A stretch of 64,000 nucleotides of DNA. It comes from Actinomycetota bacterium. Its GTDB lineage: Bacteria; Actinomycetota; Acidimicrobiia; Acidimicrobiales; Microtrichaceae. Each line of letters starts with the position of its first letter. Positions within the stretch are counted from its first letter, which is position 1. The notes below the pieces were generated by a model that was not told the DNA's origin, made no database searches, and worked only from the letters and a program-made list of their open reading frames with translations. A program made the position numbers and the translations under genes. The DNA lies in NCBI GenBank assembly GCA_016703525.1, contig JADJBW010000001.1, positions 682,001 to 746,000 of the forward strand, given 5' to 3'. Positions 7,999 through 15,831 of the stretch are shown one piece after another.

Positions 7999-9183
7999 GT
8001 GCTCCGCCGCGTCCATCGCCCGCTCGGACTCGCACCGGCCGCGGTGCGCGATTACCGAGATCTCGCCCGCCGTCGCCTGCCTCGGCAGATGTTCGACTAC
8101 ATCGACGGGGGCGCGTACGAGGAGTCCACGATGCGGGCCAACACCGACGACCTGCAGTCGATCCGTCTGCGTCAACGCGTGCTGCGCGACGTGTCCGGCC
8201 TCGACCTGTCGTGCACCCTGTTCGGGCGTTCGAGCACCCTGCCGATCGCGCTGGCTCCGGTCGGTCTGGCCGGGATGTTCGCCACCCGCGCCGAGGTCGC
8301 CGCCGCGACGGCGGCACAGTCGGCCGGCGTGCCCTTCACCGAGTCGACGGTCTCGATCTGCGGGATCGAGGAGGTCGCGGCGGCCGTCACGGTCCCACCG
8401 TGGTTCCAGCTCTATGTCATGCGCGATCGCACCTACGCCGAGTCGTTGATGGCGCGGGCGAACGCCGTGGGCTGCGACACGCTCCTGCTGACGGTCGATC
8501 TGCCGGTGGTCGGCGAGCGCTACCGAGACACCCGCAACGGCATGGTCGGGACGATCCCGACGACGGCGTCGATCCGTCGCGGGCTCGATCTGGCCACGCA
8601 TCCGCTGTGGATCCGTGACGTCGCGATCGGCGGGAAGCCCCTGACCTTCGGCAACCTCGAGGCCGCCGTGCCCGGCGCCCGCACGCCGCAGGAGTTCAAG
8701 TCGTGGGTCGACGCCCAGTTCGACAACTCGGTCACCTGGGACGACCTGGCGTGGGTCCGGGAGTCGTGGAACGGACGGGTGGTGATCAAGGGGGTGCTCG
8801 ACGCGGAGGATGCGCGCATCGCGCTCGATCACGGGGTCGACGGCCTGGTGGTGTCGAACCACGGCGGCCGTCAGCTCGACGATGTGCCCTCGACGGCGGC
8901 GGCGCTCGGCCGGATCGTCGAGGCGGTCGGCACGCGCACCGACATCATGGTCGACGGTGGCGTCCGTTCGGGGTTGGACGTCCTCAAGATGCTGGCGCTC
9001 GGCGCCGACGGAGTGCTCATCGGCCGCGCCTGGGCGTGGGCGGTTGCCGCGCGGGGTCGAACGGGCGTCGAGCACGTATTGCGGATTCTGCGCAGCGAGC
9101 TCGAGGTCGCCATGTCCCTCACCGGCATCACCTCGATCGCCGCGGCCGACCCGGCGATCCTGGTTGCGCTCGGCGAGGGGTGA
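7999..9183 (+). CDS. lldD: FMN-dependent alpha-hydroxy-acid oxidizing protein (L-lactate dehydrogenase type)
   Basis: A 394-residue member of the FMN-dependent alpha-hydroxyacid dehydrogenase/oxidase family of usual length. N-terminal FDYIDGGAYEE, the FMN-contacting LAPVGLAGMF, and the active-site segment SNHGGRQLD with catalytic His288 are all present. The C-terminal DGGVRSGLDVLKMLALGAD binds the FMN phosphate. The family oxidises L-lactate, glycolate or mandelate. The sequence resembles bacterial quinone-linked L-lactate dehydrogenases, but the substrate is not fixed by what I can see. It stands alone, tail to tail with the lipase gene, with no gap between them. Confidence 0.85.
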   Translation: MLRRVHRPLGLAPAAVRDYRDLARRRLPRQMFDYIDGGAYEESTMRANTDDLQSIRLRQRVLRDVSGLDLSCTLFGRSSTLPIALAPVGLAGMFATRAEVAAATAAQSAGVPFTESTVSICGIEEVAAAVTVPPWFQLYVMRDRTYAESLMARANAVGCDTLLLTVDLPVVGERYRDTRNGMVGTIPTTASIRRGLDLATHPLWIRDVAIGGKPLTFGNLEAAVPGARTPQEFKSWVDAQFDNSVTWDDLAWVRESWNGRVVIKGVLDAEDARIALDHGVDGLVVSNHGGRQLDDVPSTAAALGRIVEAVGTRTDIMVDGGVRSGLDVLKMLALGADGVLIGRAWAWAVAARGRTGVEHVLRILRSELEVAMSLTGITSIAAADPAILVALGEG

Positions 9184-10046
9184 TCAGTCGGCACGGCCGA
9201 CGCGCTCGCCGATCCAGCTCACGATCGTGTCGAGCACCTCGTCGCGTTCGGGCTCATGGTGGAGCTCGTGATAGGCGCCGGGCCACTCCCGCAGCGTGAC
9301 GTCGTCCGAACCGAGCGTCGCCGCCAAGCGCCGTGACCCGACGACCGCCGTCAGCCGGTCGGCGTCGCCGTGGATCACCAGCACCGGGCACGTGATCGTG
9401 CGCGCCCGGTCCATCGCCGCCGCCATGGCCAGGTTCATCTGTCGGCCCGTCCCGGCGCTGAGCTTGCCGCGGTAGTTGAGCGGGTCCGCGTCGTAGTCGG
9501 AGCGCACCGCCGGGTCGCGCGAGATCGCTTCGCCGTCGAGGCGTATCGTCGGCAGCTTCGGCGCCAGCTTGCCGATCACGTTCGCCACCGCAACGAGCGG
9601 CGCCGGGATCGACTCGGCGGCGACGAGCGCGGCGCTGGCCACGACGAGCCCGGCGATCGGCGGCACGTCCACCGTGCCCGCGGCCGCCTTCTCGGCGAGC
9701 CGGACGACCGCCAGCCCGCCCATGGAGTGCCCGTACACGAACAGGGGAGGTCGCCGCCGCCCTCGACGGAGCGGGCGACCGTGGCGACGTCGTCGACCAG
9801 CAGGTCGAAGTCGTCGACCGTGCCGCGGGCGACACCTGTCGACCGGCCGTGTCCGCGCAGGTCGAACGTGGTCACCGCGTAGCCGGCGGCGGTGAGTCGC
9901 TGCGCCACCGGTTCGTACCGCCCGCTGTGTTCGCCGTACCCGTGAACGAGCAGCACCGCTGCGACGGCCGGGACCTCCGGGGTCCAGCGGGTGACGGCGA
10001 GCCGCACGCCCCCGGCGCCGGCCATGGTGTCCGAACTGGTGCGCAT
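9184..10046 (-). pseudogene. Alpha/beta hydrolase (monoacylglycerol lipase/lysophospholipase type), one-base frameshift
   Basis: The product begins MRTSSDTMAGAGGVRLAV with VLLVHGYGEHSGRYE and FDLRGHGRSTG in one frame, then continues in another with LFVYGHSMGGLAV, HGDADRLT and YHELHHEPERD. These are the oxyanion region, the GHSMGG nucleophile Ser, and the catalytic Asp and His of monoglyceride lipases. The break is at a run of four G (9744-9747). A fifth G would restore a 287-residue enzyme, and the gene is one base short of a multiple of three. A homopolymer sequencing error is the simplest explanation, so the gene is probably functional. It likely cleaves monoacylglycerols or lysophospholipids. 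Confidence 0.82.
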
Positions 10047-10058
10047 CGCGGAACCCTA
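10047..10058 (-). promoter_or_regulatory. Leaderless-type -10 box of the lipase gene
   Basis: On the minus strand TAGGGT (10058-10053) is followed by six bases and the ATG at 10046-10044. No Shine-Dalgarno is present. Confidence 0.55.
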
Positions 10059-10132
10059 CCGCCGCGATCGCGGCGGGAACCGATCCGCCGTCGACGTCGT
10101 CACATGTGCATGACGACCTGTGGAGGACCATC

Positions 10133-11485
10133 ATGAGCGCTCGACCACGCCGACGACTCGGGCACCGGATTCGGCACGGGGCAGCGCTTGGCCTGTCGGC
10201 TGCGGTGCTGCTCGCTGCGTGCGGTGGCGGCAGCGGCGGGAGCGGTGACGAACGCGCCGACCCGGCGGACGGGGGCTGGGTGAACAGGGCGCCCGACTTC
10301 GACGGCAGTCGCGGCGACGCGACGAAGGCGGCGCCGGTCGCGGGCGCTCCGGGCGCCGCAGCCTCGGAGCGCTCCCTGTCCGCCGAGGCGTCGGCCGACG
10401 ACGCGGCCGTCCCGCCCGACAGGGGCGCGCTCCGCGCCGGCAGCGTCGACGACAACACCGACTTCGAGGGCTTCCTCACCTACCTGGAGCGGATCGGCAC
10501 GGGGGGTGTCCCGTTCCGGCGCCTCGATCCGACCGGCCGCATCGTGATCACCGTGAGGGCGGCCGGACAGCGCCCAGTGCCCGGGGCGGAGGTGAGCGTC
10601 TTCGACGGCTCGGCCAAGGTCGTCACCCTGCGCACCACCTCCGACGGCACGGTGCGCTTCCATCCCCGCGCGTACGGCGCCGAGGCGGCCGAGTACCGCT
10701 TCGAGGTGGACGGCCGGTCGGCCACGGCCGCGCCGGGCGCGAGCGCGACGATCGATCTCGATCGCCAGGATTCAGCGGCGGCCGCCATCGACCTGATGTT
10801 CGTGATCGATGCGACGGGCTCGATGGGCGACGAGATCGACCGCCTGCGGGCGGGGATGCAGTCGATGGCCAAGCGCATCAACGCGCTCGACAGTGATGTC
10901 GACCTGCGCCTCGGGATGGTCGTGTTTCGCGACGAGGGCGACACGTTCGTCACGGCGACGAACGCGTTCACCTCCGACGTCGCAGCCTTCTCGTCGGCGC
11001 TTGACGAGGTGACCGCCGATGGCGGCGGGGATACGCCCGAGGCGGTCGACGAGGCGCTCGCGGCAGCGTTGGACGCGCCCGGATGGCGGCCCGCGGGCGA
11101 TGCTGCGCAGCTCGTGGTACTCGTCGGCGATGCCGCGGGGCACGCCGACCGGACGGTCGCAGTGCCCTACACCGACTCGATGCGCACGGCCGCAACACGC
11201 GGGATCCGCGTGTTGCCGATCGCCTCGTCGAACGCGGACGACGCTGCCGAGGTGGTGTTCCGTCAGCTCGCCCAGTTCACCGGTGGACGCTTCGTGTTCC
11301 TCAGCTACGGCGCGGGCGGCGCGGCACTCGGGGGTTCGAGCGACATCGCCAGGACCGACTACGAGGAGCTCAGCCTCGACGACCTGATCGTGCGATTGGT
11401 GGCCGAGGACCTCTCGACGCGGCTCGGGCGGGAGCTCGCCGAGTCGAGGCCCGCTACGACCACGACGCGGCCCGCGGGACAGTGA
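10133..11485 (+). CDS. VWA domain-containing lipoprotein
   Basis: A 450-residue exported protein. A basic N-terminus and hydrophobic core end in the lipobox LLAAC with lipidated Cys30. About 190 residues of Ser/Asp-rich and beta-sandwich-like sequence (VTVRAAGQRPVPGAEVSVFD resembles a carboxypeptidase-regulatory or Ig fold) precede a von Willebrand factor A domain. That domain starts FVIDATGSMGDE, with the metal-ion-dependent adhesion site DxTGS at 226-230, and continues through GGDTPEAVDEAL and VVLVGDAAGH. VWA domains bind proteins through a divalent metal. The ATG at 10133 has TGGAGGA upstream and gives the cleanest signal peptide; an in-frame ATG lies at 10106. Its partner is unknown. Confidence 0.82.
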   Translation: MSARPRRRLGHRIRHGAALGLSAAVLLAACGGGSGGSGDERADPADGGWVNRAPDFDGSRGDATKAAPVAGAPGAAASERSLSAEASADDAAVPPDRGALRAGSVDDNTDFEGFLTYLERIGTGGVPFRRLDPTGRIVITVRAAGQRPVPGAEVSVFDGSAKVVTLRTTSDGTVRFHPRAYGAEAAEYRFEVDGRSATAAPGASATIDLDRQDSAAAAIDLMFVIDATGSMGDEIDRLRAGMQSMAKRINALDSDVDLRLGMVVFRDEGDTFVTATNAFTSDVAAFSSALDEVTADGGGDTPEAVDEALAAALDAPGWRPAGDAAQLVVLVGDAAGHADRTVAVPYTDSMRTAATRGIRVLPIASSNADDAAEVVFRQLAQFTGGRFVFLSYGAGGAALGGSSDIARTDYEELSLDDLIVRLVAEDLSTRLGRELAESRPATTTTRPAGQ

Positions 11486-11497
11486 CGCGCCGCTCGG

Positions 11498-11503
11498 TAC
11501 ACT
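11498..11503 (+). promoter_or_regulatory. Candidate -10 box upstream of the SGNH lipoprotein gene
   Basis: TACACT lies 43 bases before ATG 11547. Transcription would start near 11510, leaving a short leader with GGGGGTGAAG as ribosome site. Confidence 0.4.
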
Positions 11504-11546
11504 CGCCCCTGCCCCGTGGATCGGGGTGGAAACGGGGGTGAAGACC

Positions 11547-12472
11547 ATGATCGGTGGCGGTGGAACGCGGCGGGTGACTGCCGCGCTCGCGGCGCTCGCG
11601 GCATCGGCTGCAGCGGTCGCCGGGTGCAGTCAGGGATGGGTTCCGTCCGCGACGGCGACCGGGCATCACCGGTACGTGGCGCTCGGCGACAGCTGGGTGT
11701 CTGGGCCGCTGATCCACAACCAGGTGGGCACGCCGATCGACTGCGGCCGATCGGACCGGAACTGGCCGACGCTCGTCGCCAAGGCGCTCGACGTGGCGAG
11801 CTTCACCGACGCGAGCTGTGGCGGGGCCGACATCGATGCACTCACCGAGCCGTTCGAGGCGAACCTCGGGGGAATCGCGCCGCCGCAGTTCGACTCGCTC
11901 CGCCCCGACACGACGCTCGTGACGATCGGCATCGGTGGCAACGACGCCGACCTCAACGGCTCGGCGATCGACTGCGTGAACCTGTTGCCGGTGCCGCTCG
12001 GGCCACCCCCGTTCGGCCGTCCGTGTGTGGAGGGATTCACCGAGGGCGGCATCGACCGCATCGCGGCGAAGATCGCCGAGGCTCGGCCGCGGCTGGCGGC
12101 CGCGTTCGACGAGATTCATCGGCGCTCGCCCAACGCTCGGGTGTTCGCCACCGGCTACGGCTCCCCCTGGGGGTCAGCGGTGACGGCTGCTGGCCGACGG
12201 CACCGATGCTCGCCGTCGATGTGCACTACATACGGGCGCGGCTCGCGGAGTTCGACCAAGCGATCGCCGAGGTCGCAGCGGCGCACGACGTCACGTACGT
12301 GAGCCTCGACGCGGCGACCACCGGCCACGACATCTGCCGACCGAGCGGGGTTGCGTGGTTCAACGCCGTGTCGTTCGACCCCCCGGGCTTTCCCGGCCAC
12401 CCCAACGAGCTGTTCCACGCCGGGGTCGCCCCGACGATCGCAGCGTCGATCGTGGCGGCCGCCGGGAAGTGA
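11547..12472 (+). pseudogene. SGNH/GDSL-family esterase lipoprotein, one-base frameshift
   Basis: An exported hydrolase. A signal peptide ends in lipobox VAGC (Cys27), followed by block I ALGDSW (nucleophile Ser), block III GIGGNDAD and block V FPGHPNELFH with the catalytic His. The first frame is lost at the run of five C (12164-12168). A sixth C gives the expected GYGSPLGVSGDGCWP and joins the frame that ends at 12472, making 308 residues. The gene is one base short of a multiple of three, as for the lipase upstream. A sequencing error is likely. The family cleaves lipid or carbohydrate esters; the GDS-GGND-HPN pattern resembles actinobacterial secreted lipases such as Streptomyces SCO-type. 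Confidence 0.78.
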
Positions 12473-12488
12473 CGCGGGGCCGCTCTCG

Positions 12489-12494
12489 TATACT
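12489..12494 (+). promoter_or_regulatory. -10 box of the glycosyltransferase-deacetylase operon
   Basis: TATACT ends nine bases before the ATG at 12504. The short spacing implies a leaderless or near-leaderless transcript covering the fused glycosyltransferase and the deacetylase. Confidence 0.55.
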
Positions 12495-12503
12495 CGGCTG
12501 CTG

Positions 12504-14996
12504 ATGCCGCCCGTGGATTCGCCGCCGATCAACGCTCGGCCACGGATTCTGTTCGTGAGCGATCGGGCGTGCTGGCCGCCGTATCCCGGCTTCAAGTCGC
12601 GTGCCAACCTGCTGCTGGAATCGCTCGCCGCCTTCGCCGAGGTGACCGCGGTGGTCGTGCTCGGCGACGACCAGACCGAACCCGCGGTTCCGCCCCACGT
12701 CCGACTCGCCGCCGCGCACGTCGTGCACGCACGCCGGCGCTCGGTGCCGGCGGCGCTCGCGGTGTGGGCTCGGGACCATCGACCCTGGACCTGGATCAAG
12801 GTCGACTGGCGCGGCCAGCGCCCGCTCGTGCAGCGGCTGCTCGATGAACAACGCTTCGACGCGGTGGTCGCGATCGACACCGCGGCGTGGGACCTGCTCC
12901 CCGATGCGGTCGCAGTCCCCGTTCTCGTCGACTTCGACGACTTGCAGGATCGCAAGATCGCGCTGCGGAGGGCCGCTCGCCGCGAGTACGGCTCGCTCGG
13001 TGGTCGCGACCGGTTCTTCGCCGCGATCGATGTCGTCGATCAGCGCCGCTGGGCGCGGTTGCAGCGGCGAATTCTCGATCGGGCGGCGGGCGTCACGGTG
13101 TGCAGCGAGGACGACCGGGCGCTGCTGGGTCGGCCGTCGGTGTCGGTGGTCCCCAACGGCTACCGGCGTCCCTCCACCGAGCAACGGTGGGCCGTGCGCC
13201 CGGACCGTCGGCCGACGCTGCTCTTCGTGGGATCGATGGGGTATCGGCCCAACTCCGAGGCGGCCGAGTTCCTCGTGGGCCGCGTGCTGCCCCTCGTGCG
13301 GGCGGCGGTGCCCGACGTGCGGGTTCGTCTCGTCGGCAACGAGGGGGAGGCGATCGCCTCGCTCGGCGAGATCGAGGGCGTCGACGTGGTGGGGTCGGTC
13401 GACGACATGGCGCCCGAACTGCTCGATGCCAGCGTCTGTGTTGTGCCCCTGCTCAGCGGCGGCGGCACGCGGATCAAGATTCTCGAGGCGTTCGCGTACG
13501 GCCTCCCGGTGGTGTCGACCACGGTCGGGGCCGAGGGACTCGGCGCCACGGATGGGCAACACCTTCGCATCGGCGACGGCCCGGAGCCGTTCGCGGCGGC
13601 GTGCATCGAGCTGCTGCGCGACCCGGCGCGCGCCGCCGAACTCGCCGCCAACGCGTCGGATCTGTCCGAGGAGCGGTACACGCCGGAAGCGATCGAGCGA
13701 GCGGTGCACACGGCGGTCGACCGCGCACGGGCGACACTCGGAACCGCGGAGGGAACCGCGGAGGGAACCGCGGACGGGTTCCCCGACGATCTCGTGGTCC
13801 CGCCGGTCGTGTGTTTCGCCGGTCAGGACTGGTCGATCCACGGGCGCGCACACTGCGACTTCCAGGTCATGTCCCAGTTGGCGCGGGCGCGGCCGGTGCT
13901 GGTGATCAACAGCACCGGCCTCCGGCTGCCCACGCCGCGCAACGCCGATCGTCCGGTCGAGCGGATCGTTCGCAAGCTGCGCTCGATGCGGCATCCGGTC
14001 ACGCGCCCCCTGCCGTCGGTGCCGGGGCTCGTGCTGCTCACACCGCTGGGTCTTCCGCCCGTCGGCATCCGCTCGATCGATCGGCTCTCCACGCGGGTGA
14101 TCGCCGCTCAGGTGAGCCGGGCGGCGCGACGGCTCGGCATCCGCGACCCGTGGGTCGTCTCGGCGTTGCCGACGTCGCAGGAGGTCACCGAGCACCTCGG
14201 GTGGCGCCGGGTCGTCTACTACCGGGCGGACGATCACGCCGCGAACCCCGGAGTCGACCGGGCGGGTGTGACGGCGCTCGAGGACGCCCTGATGGCGCGA
14301 GCGGCGACAGTGCTGTATTCGTCGAGGTCGCTGATGGAACGCGAATCGGGCCGCTCCGGTGCCATCGCGGTGTTCTTCGATCATGGCGTCGACCTCGAGC
14401 ACTTTCGACCCCGCCGCGATCGCTCCGATGACGACGCGATCCCGGCCGCGATCGCAGCCCGACCGCATCCGCGGATCGGCTTCTTCGGCCACATCGATCA
14501 TCAGAGCGTCGACCTGCCCCTGATCGAACGATGCGCGGACGCGATCCCCGAGGCCTCGTTCGTGCTGATCGGCCCGGCGCCGGTCGACGCGCACGGTCTG
14601 GCGGCCCGACCGAACGTCACGATGACCGGACCCGTCACGTACGAGGACCTCCCGAGCGCGGCGCGGGCCTTCGACATCGCGATCATGCCGATGCCGACCT
14701 CGACCTGGATCGCCGGTGCGAACCCGATCAAGCTCAAGGAGTACCTGGCGCTCGGGTTGCCGGTGGTGTCGACGCCGTGTGAGGAGGCGCATCGCTACGG
14801 CGATCTGGTGTCGATCGCCGCCGACGCCGAGGACTTCGTGGTGCGACTTCGCGCCGAGGTCGCGTCGCTGGCCGACGGGCCCGAGGCTCGCGCCGCTGCG
14901 GCTGCTCGGCGCCGCGCCGCCGTCGCCGATTCGGGCTGGGACCGGCGCGCCGCAATGCTCGTTGCGCTGCTCGCGGCGGGCGATCGCGATGCCTGA
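12504..14996 (+). CDS. Double-headed GT4-type glycosyltransferase fusion
   Basis: An 830-residue protein with two complete glycosyltransferase modules. Module 1 (about 1-410) has an N-terminal Rossmann part (ILFVSDRACWPPYPG), TLLFVGSMGYRPN, and the GT4 donor-site segment GGGTRIKILEAFAYGLPVV. Module 2 (about 430-830) starts VCFAGQDWSIHGRAHCDFQV, with YYRADDHA and NPIKLKEYLALGLPVVS. It is closely similar along its length to the free-standing enzyme at 29119-30354. The modules are joined by a linker of repeated Gly-Thr-Ala-Glu units. GT4 enzymes use nucleotide-activated sugars with retention. The fusion suggests two successive sugar additions to an exopolysaccharide unit; donors are unknown. It overlaps the deacetylase gene by 8 bases. 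Confidence 0.82.
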   Translation: MPPVDSPPINARPRILFVSDRACWPPYPGFKSRANLLLESLAAFAEVTAVVVLGDDQTEPAVPPHVRLAAAHVVHARRRSVPAALAVWARDHRPWTWIKVDWRGQRPLVQRLLDEQRFDAVVAIDTAAWDLLPDAVAVPVLVDFDDLQDRKIALRRAARREYGSLGGRDRFFAAIDVVDQRRWARLQRRILDRAAGVTVCSEDDRALLGRPSVSVVPNGYRRPSTEQRWAVRPDRRPTLLFVGSMGYRPNSEAAEFLVGRVLPLVRAAVPDVRVRLVGNEGEAIASLGEIEGVDVVGSVDDMAPELLDASVCVVPLLSGGGTRIKILEAFAYGLPVVSTTVGAEGLGATDGQHLRIGDGPEPFAAACIELLRDPARAAELAANASDLSEERYTPEAIERAVHTAVDRARATLGTAEGTAEGTADGFPDDLVVPPVVCFAGQDWSIHGRAHCDFQVMSQLARARPVLVINSTGLRLPTPRNADRPVERIVRKLRSMRHPVTRPLPSVPGLVLLTPLGLPPVGIRSIDRLSTRVIAAQVSRAARRLGIRDPWVVSALPTSQEVTEHLGWRRVVYYRADDHAANPGVDRAGVTALEDALMARAATVLYSSRSLMERESGRSGAIAVFFDHGVDLEHFRPRRDRSDDDAIPAAIAARPHPRIGFFGHIDHQSVDLPLIERCADAIPEASFVLIGPAPVDAHGLAARPNVTMTGPVTYEDLPSAARAFDIAIMPMPTSTWIAGANPIKLKEYLALGLPVVSTPCEEAHRYGDLVSIAADAEDFVVRLRAEVASLADGPEARAAAAARRRAAVADSGWDRRAAMLVALLAAGDRDA
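13740..13775 (+). repeat. Three 12-bp in-frame tandem repeats in the interdomain linker
   Basis: GGAACCGCGGAG occurs at 13740-13751 and 13752-13763, and with one change (final C) at 13764-13775. It encodes Gly-Thr-Ala-Glu/Asp three times between the two glycosyltransferase modules. Replication slippage could change linker length without breaking frame. Confidence 0.85.
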
Positions 14997-15831
14997 CTCG
15001 AACGCGAAGCGCGCCGTCAAGGTGGCGCTGTCATCGCTGTTGTGGGCGACGGACCGGGTGCGGTCGCGGATCCCCGGCCTGGCCTCGGTGCACGGTCGCG
15101 GGGTGGTGCTGTTGTATCACTCGATCCCCGAGCGCGACCGGGAACGCTTCGGACGACAGCTCGATGCGCTTGTGGCGCTCGGCGAGGTCGTCTCGCTCGA
15201 CGAGCTGCTGACGGCGCCCGGCGCGGCGCCCCGGTTCGCCATCACCTTCGACGACGCGCTCGACACGTTGGCCGACGTCGCTCTGGCGGAACTGCAGCGG
15301 CGCGGACTCACCGCCACGGTGTTCGTCCCCACCGGTGCGCTCGCTGCGCTCCCGCGTTGGGCGGGAGCCGACGGATCGGCCGATGCGGTGATGAGCGCCG
15401 AGCGGCTCGGCGCGCTCCCGGAGAGCATCGCGATCGGTTCGCACACGCGCACCCACGTTCGGTTGTCGACGCTCGGCGGCGACGAGCTCGCCACCGAGCT
15501 CGCCGGGTCGTTGTCCGACATCCGCAACCTGGGCGCCGGACCGGCGATGCACCTCGCCTTCCCCTACGGCGACTGGTCGCCGGAGGTCGCCGCCGCGGCG
15601 GTCGCCGCGGGGTACAACCATCTCTGGACCGTCGAGCCGAAGCCCGTGGCGAGCGGTCCGAGCGGTGACGGCGCAGGCGACCTACTCGGCCGGGTGACCG
15701 TCGACGCCGACGACTGGCCGATCGAGTATCGGCTGAAGACCGCCGGCTCCTACCGCTGGATCGCGTGGTTCATGACGGCGAAGCGGCGTCGCGCGTCGGC
15801 GGTAGCCCGGACCGCAGCGAGCGGAGGCTGA
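14989..15831 (+). CDS. Polysaccharide deacetylase (NodB homology, carbohydrate esterase 4)
   Basis: A 280-residue protein. Motif 1 is FAITFDDALD (catalytic and metal Asp), motif 2 is SHTRTHVRLS with the metal-binding HxxxH-like pair, and motif 3 is FPYGDWSP. The fold and order are those of carbohydrate esterase 4 enzymes, which remove N-acetyl groups from polymer or lipid-linked amino sugars. There is no clear signal peptide; the basic N-terminus (NAKRAVKVALSSLLW) could be a weak membrane anchor. The ATG lies inside the last codons of the fused glycosyltransferase (8-base overlap), so the two are co-expressed and probably act on the same glycan. The 3' end overlaps the convergent transglutaminase-like gene by 62 bases. 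Confidence 0.83.
   Translation: MPDSNAKRAVKVALSSLLWATDRVRSRIPGLASVHGRGVVLLYHSIPERDRERFGRQLDALVALGEVVSLDELLTAPGAAPRFAITFDDALDTLADVALAELQRRGLTATVFVPTGALAALPRWAGADGSADAVMSAERLGALPESIAIGSHTRTHVRLSTLGGDELATELAGSLSDIRNLGAGPAMHLAFPYGDWSPEVAAAAVAAGYNHLWTVEPKPVASGPSGDGAGDLLGRVTVDADDWPIEYRLKTAGSYRWIAWFMTAKRRRASAVARTAASGG

Noticed and set aside
12360..15020. An 886-residue minus-strand frame opposite the fused glycosyltransferase.
   Set aside because: It mirrors the coding strand's codon pattern and has no signal, motif or ribosome site.
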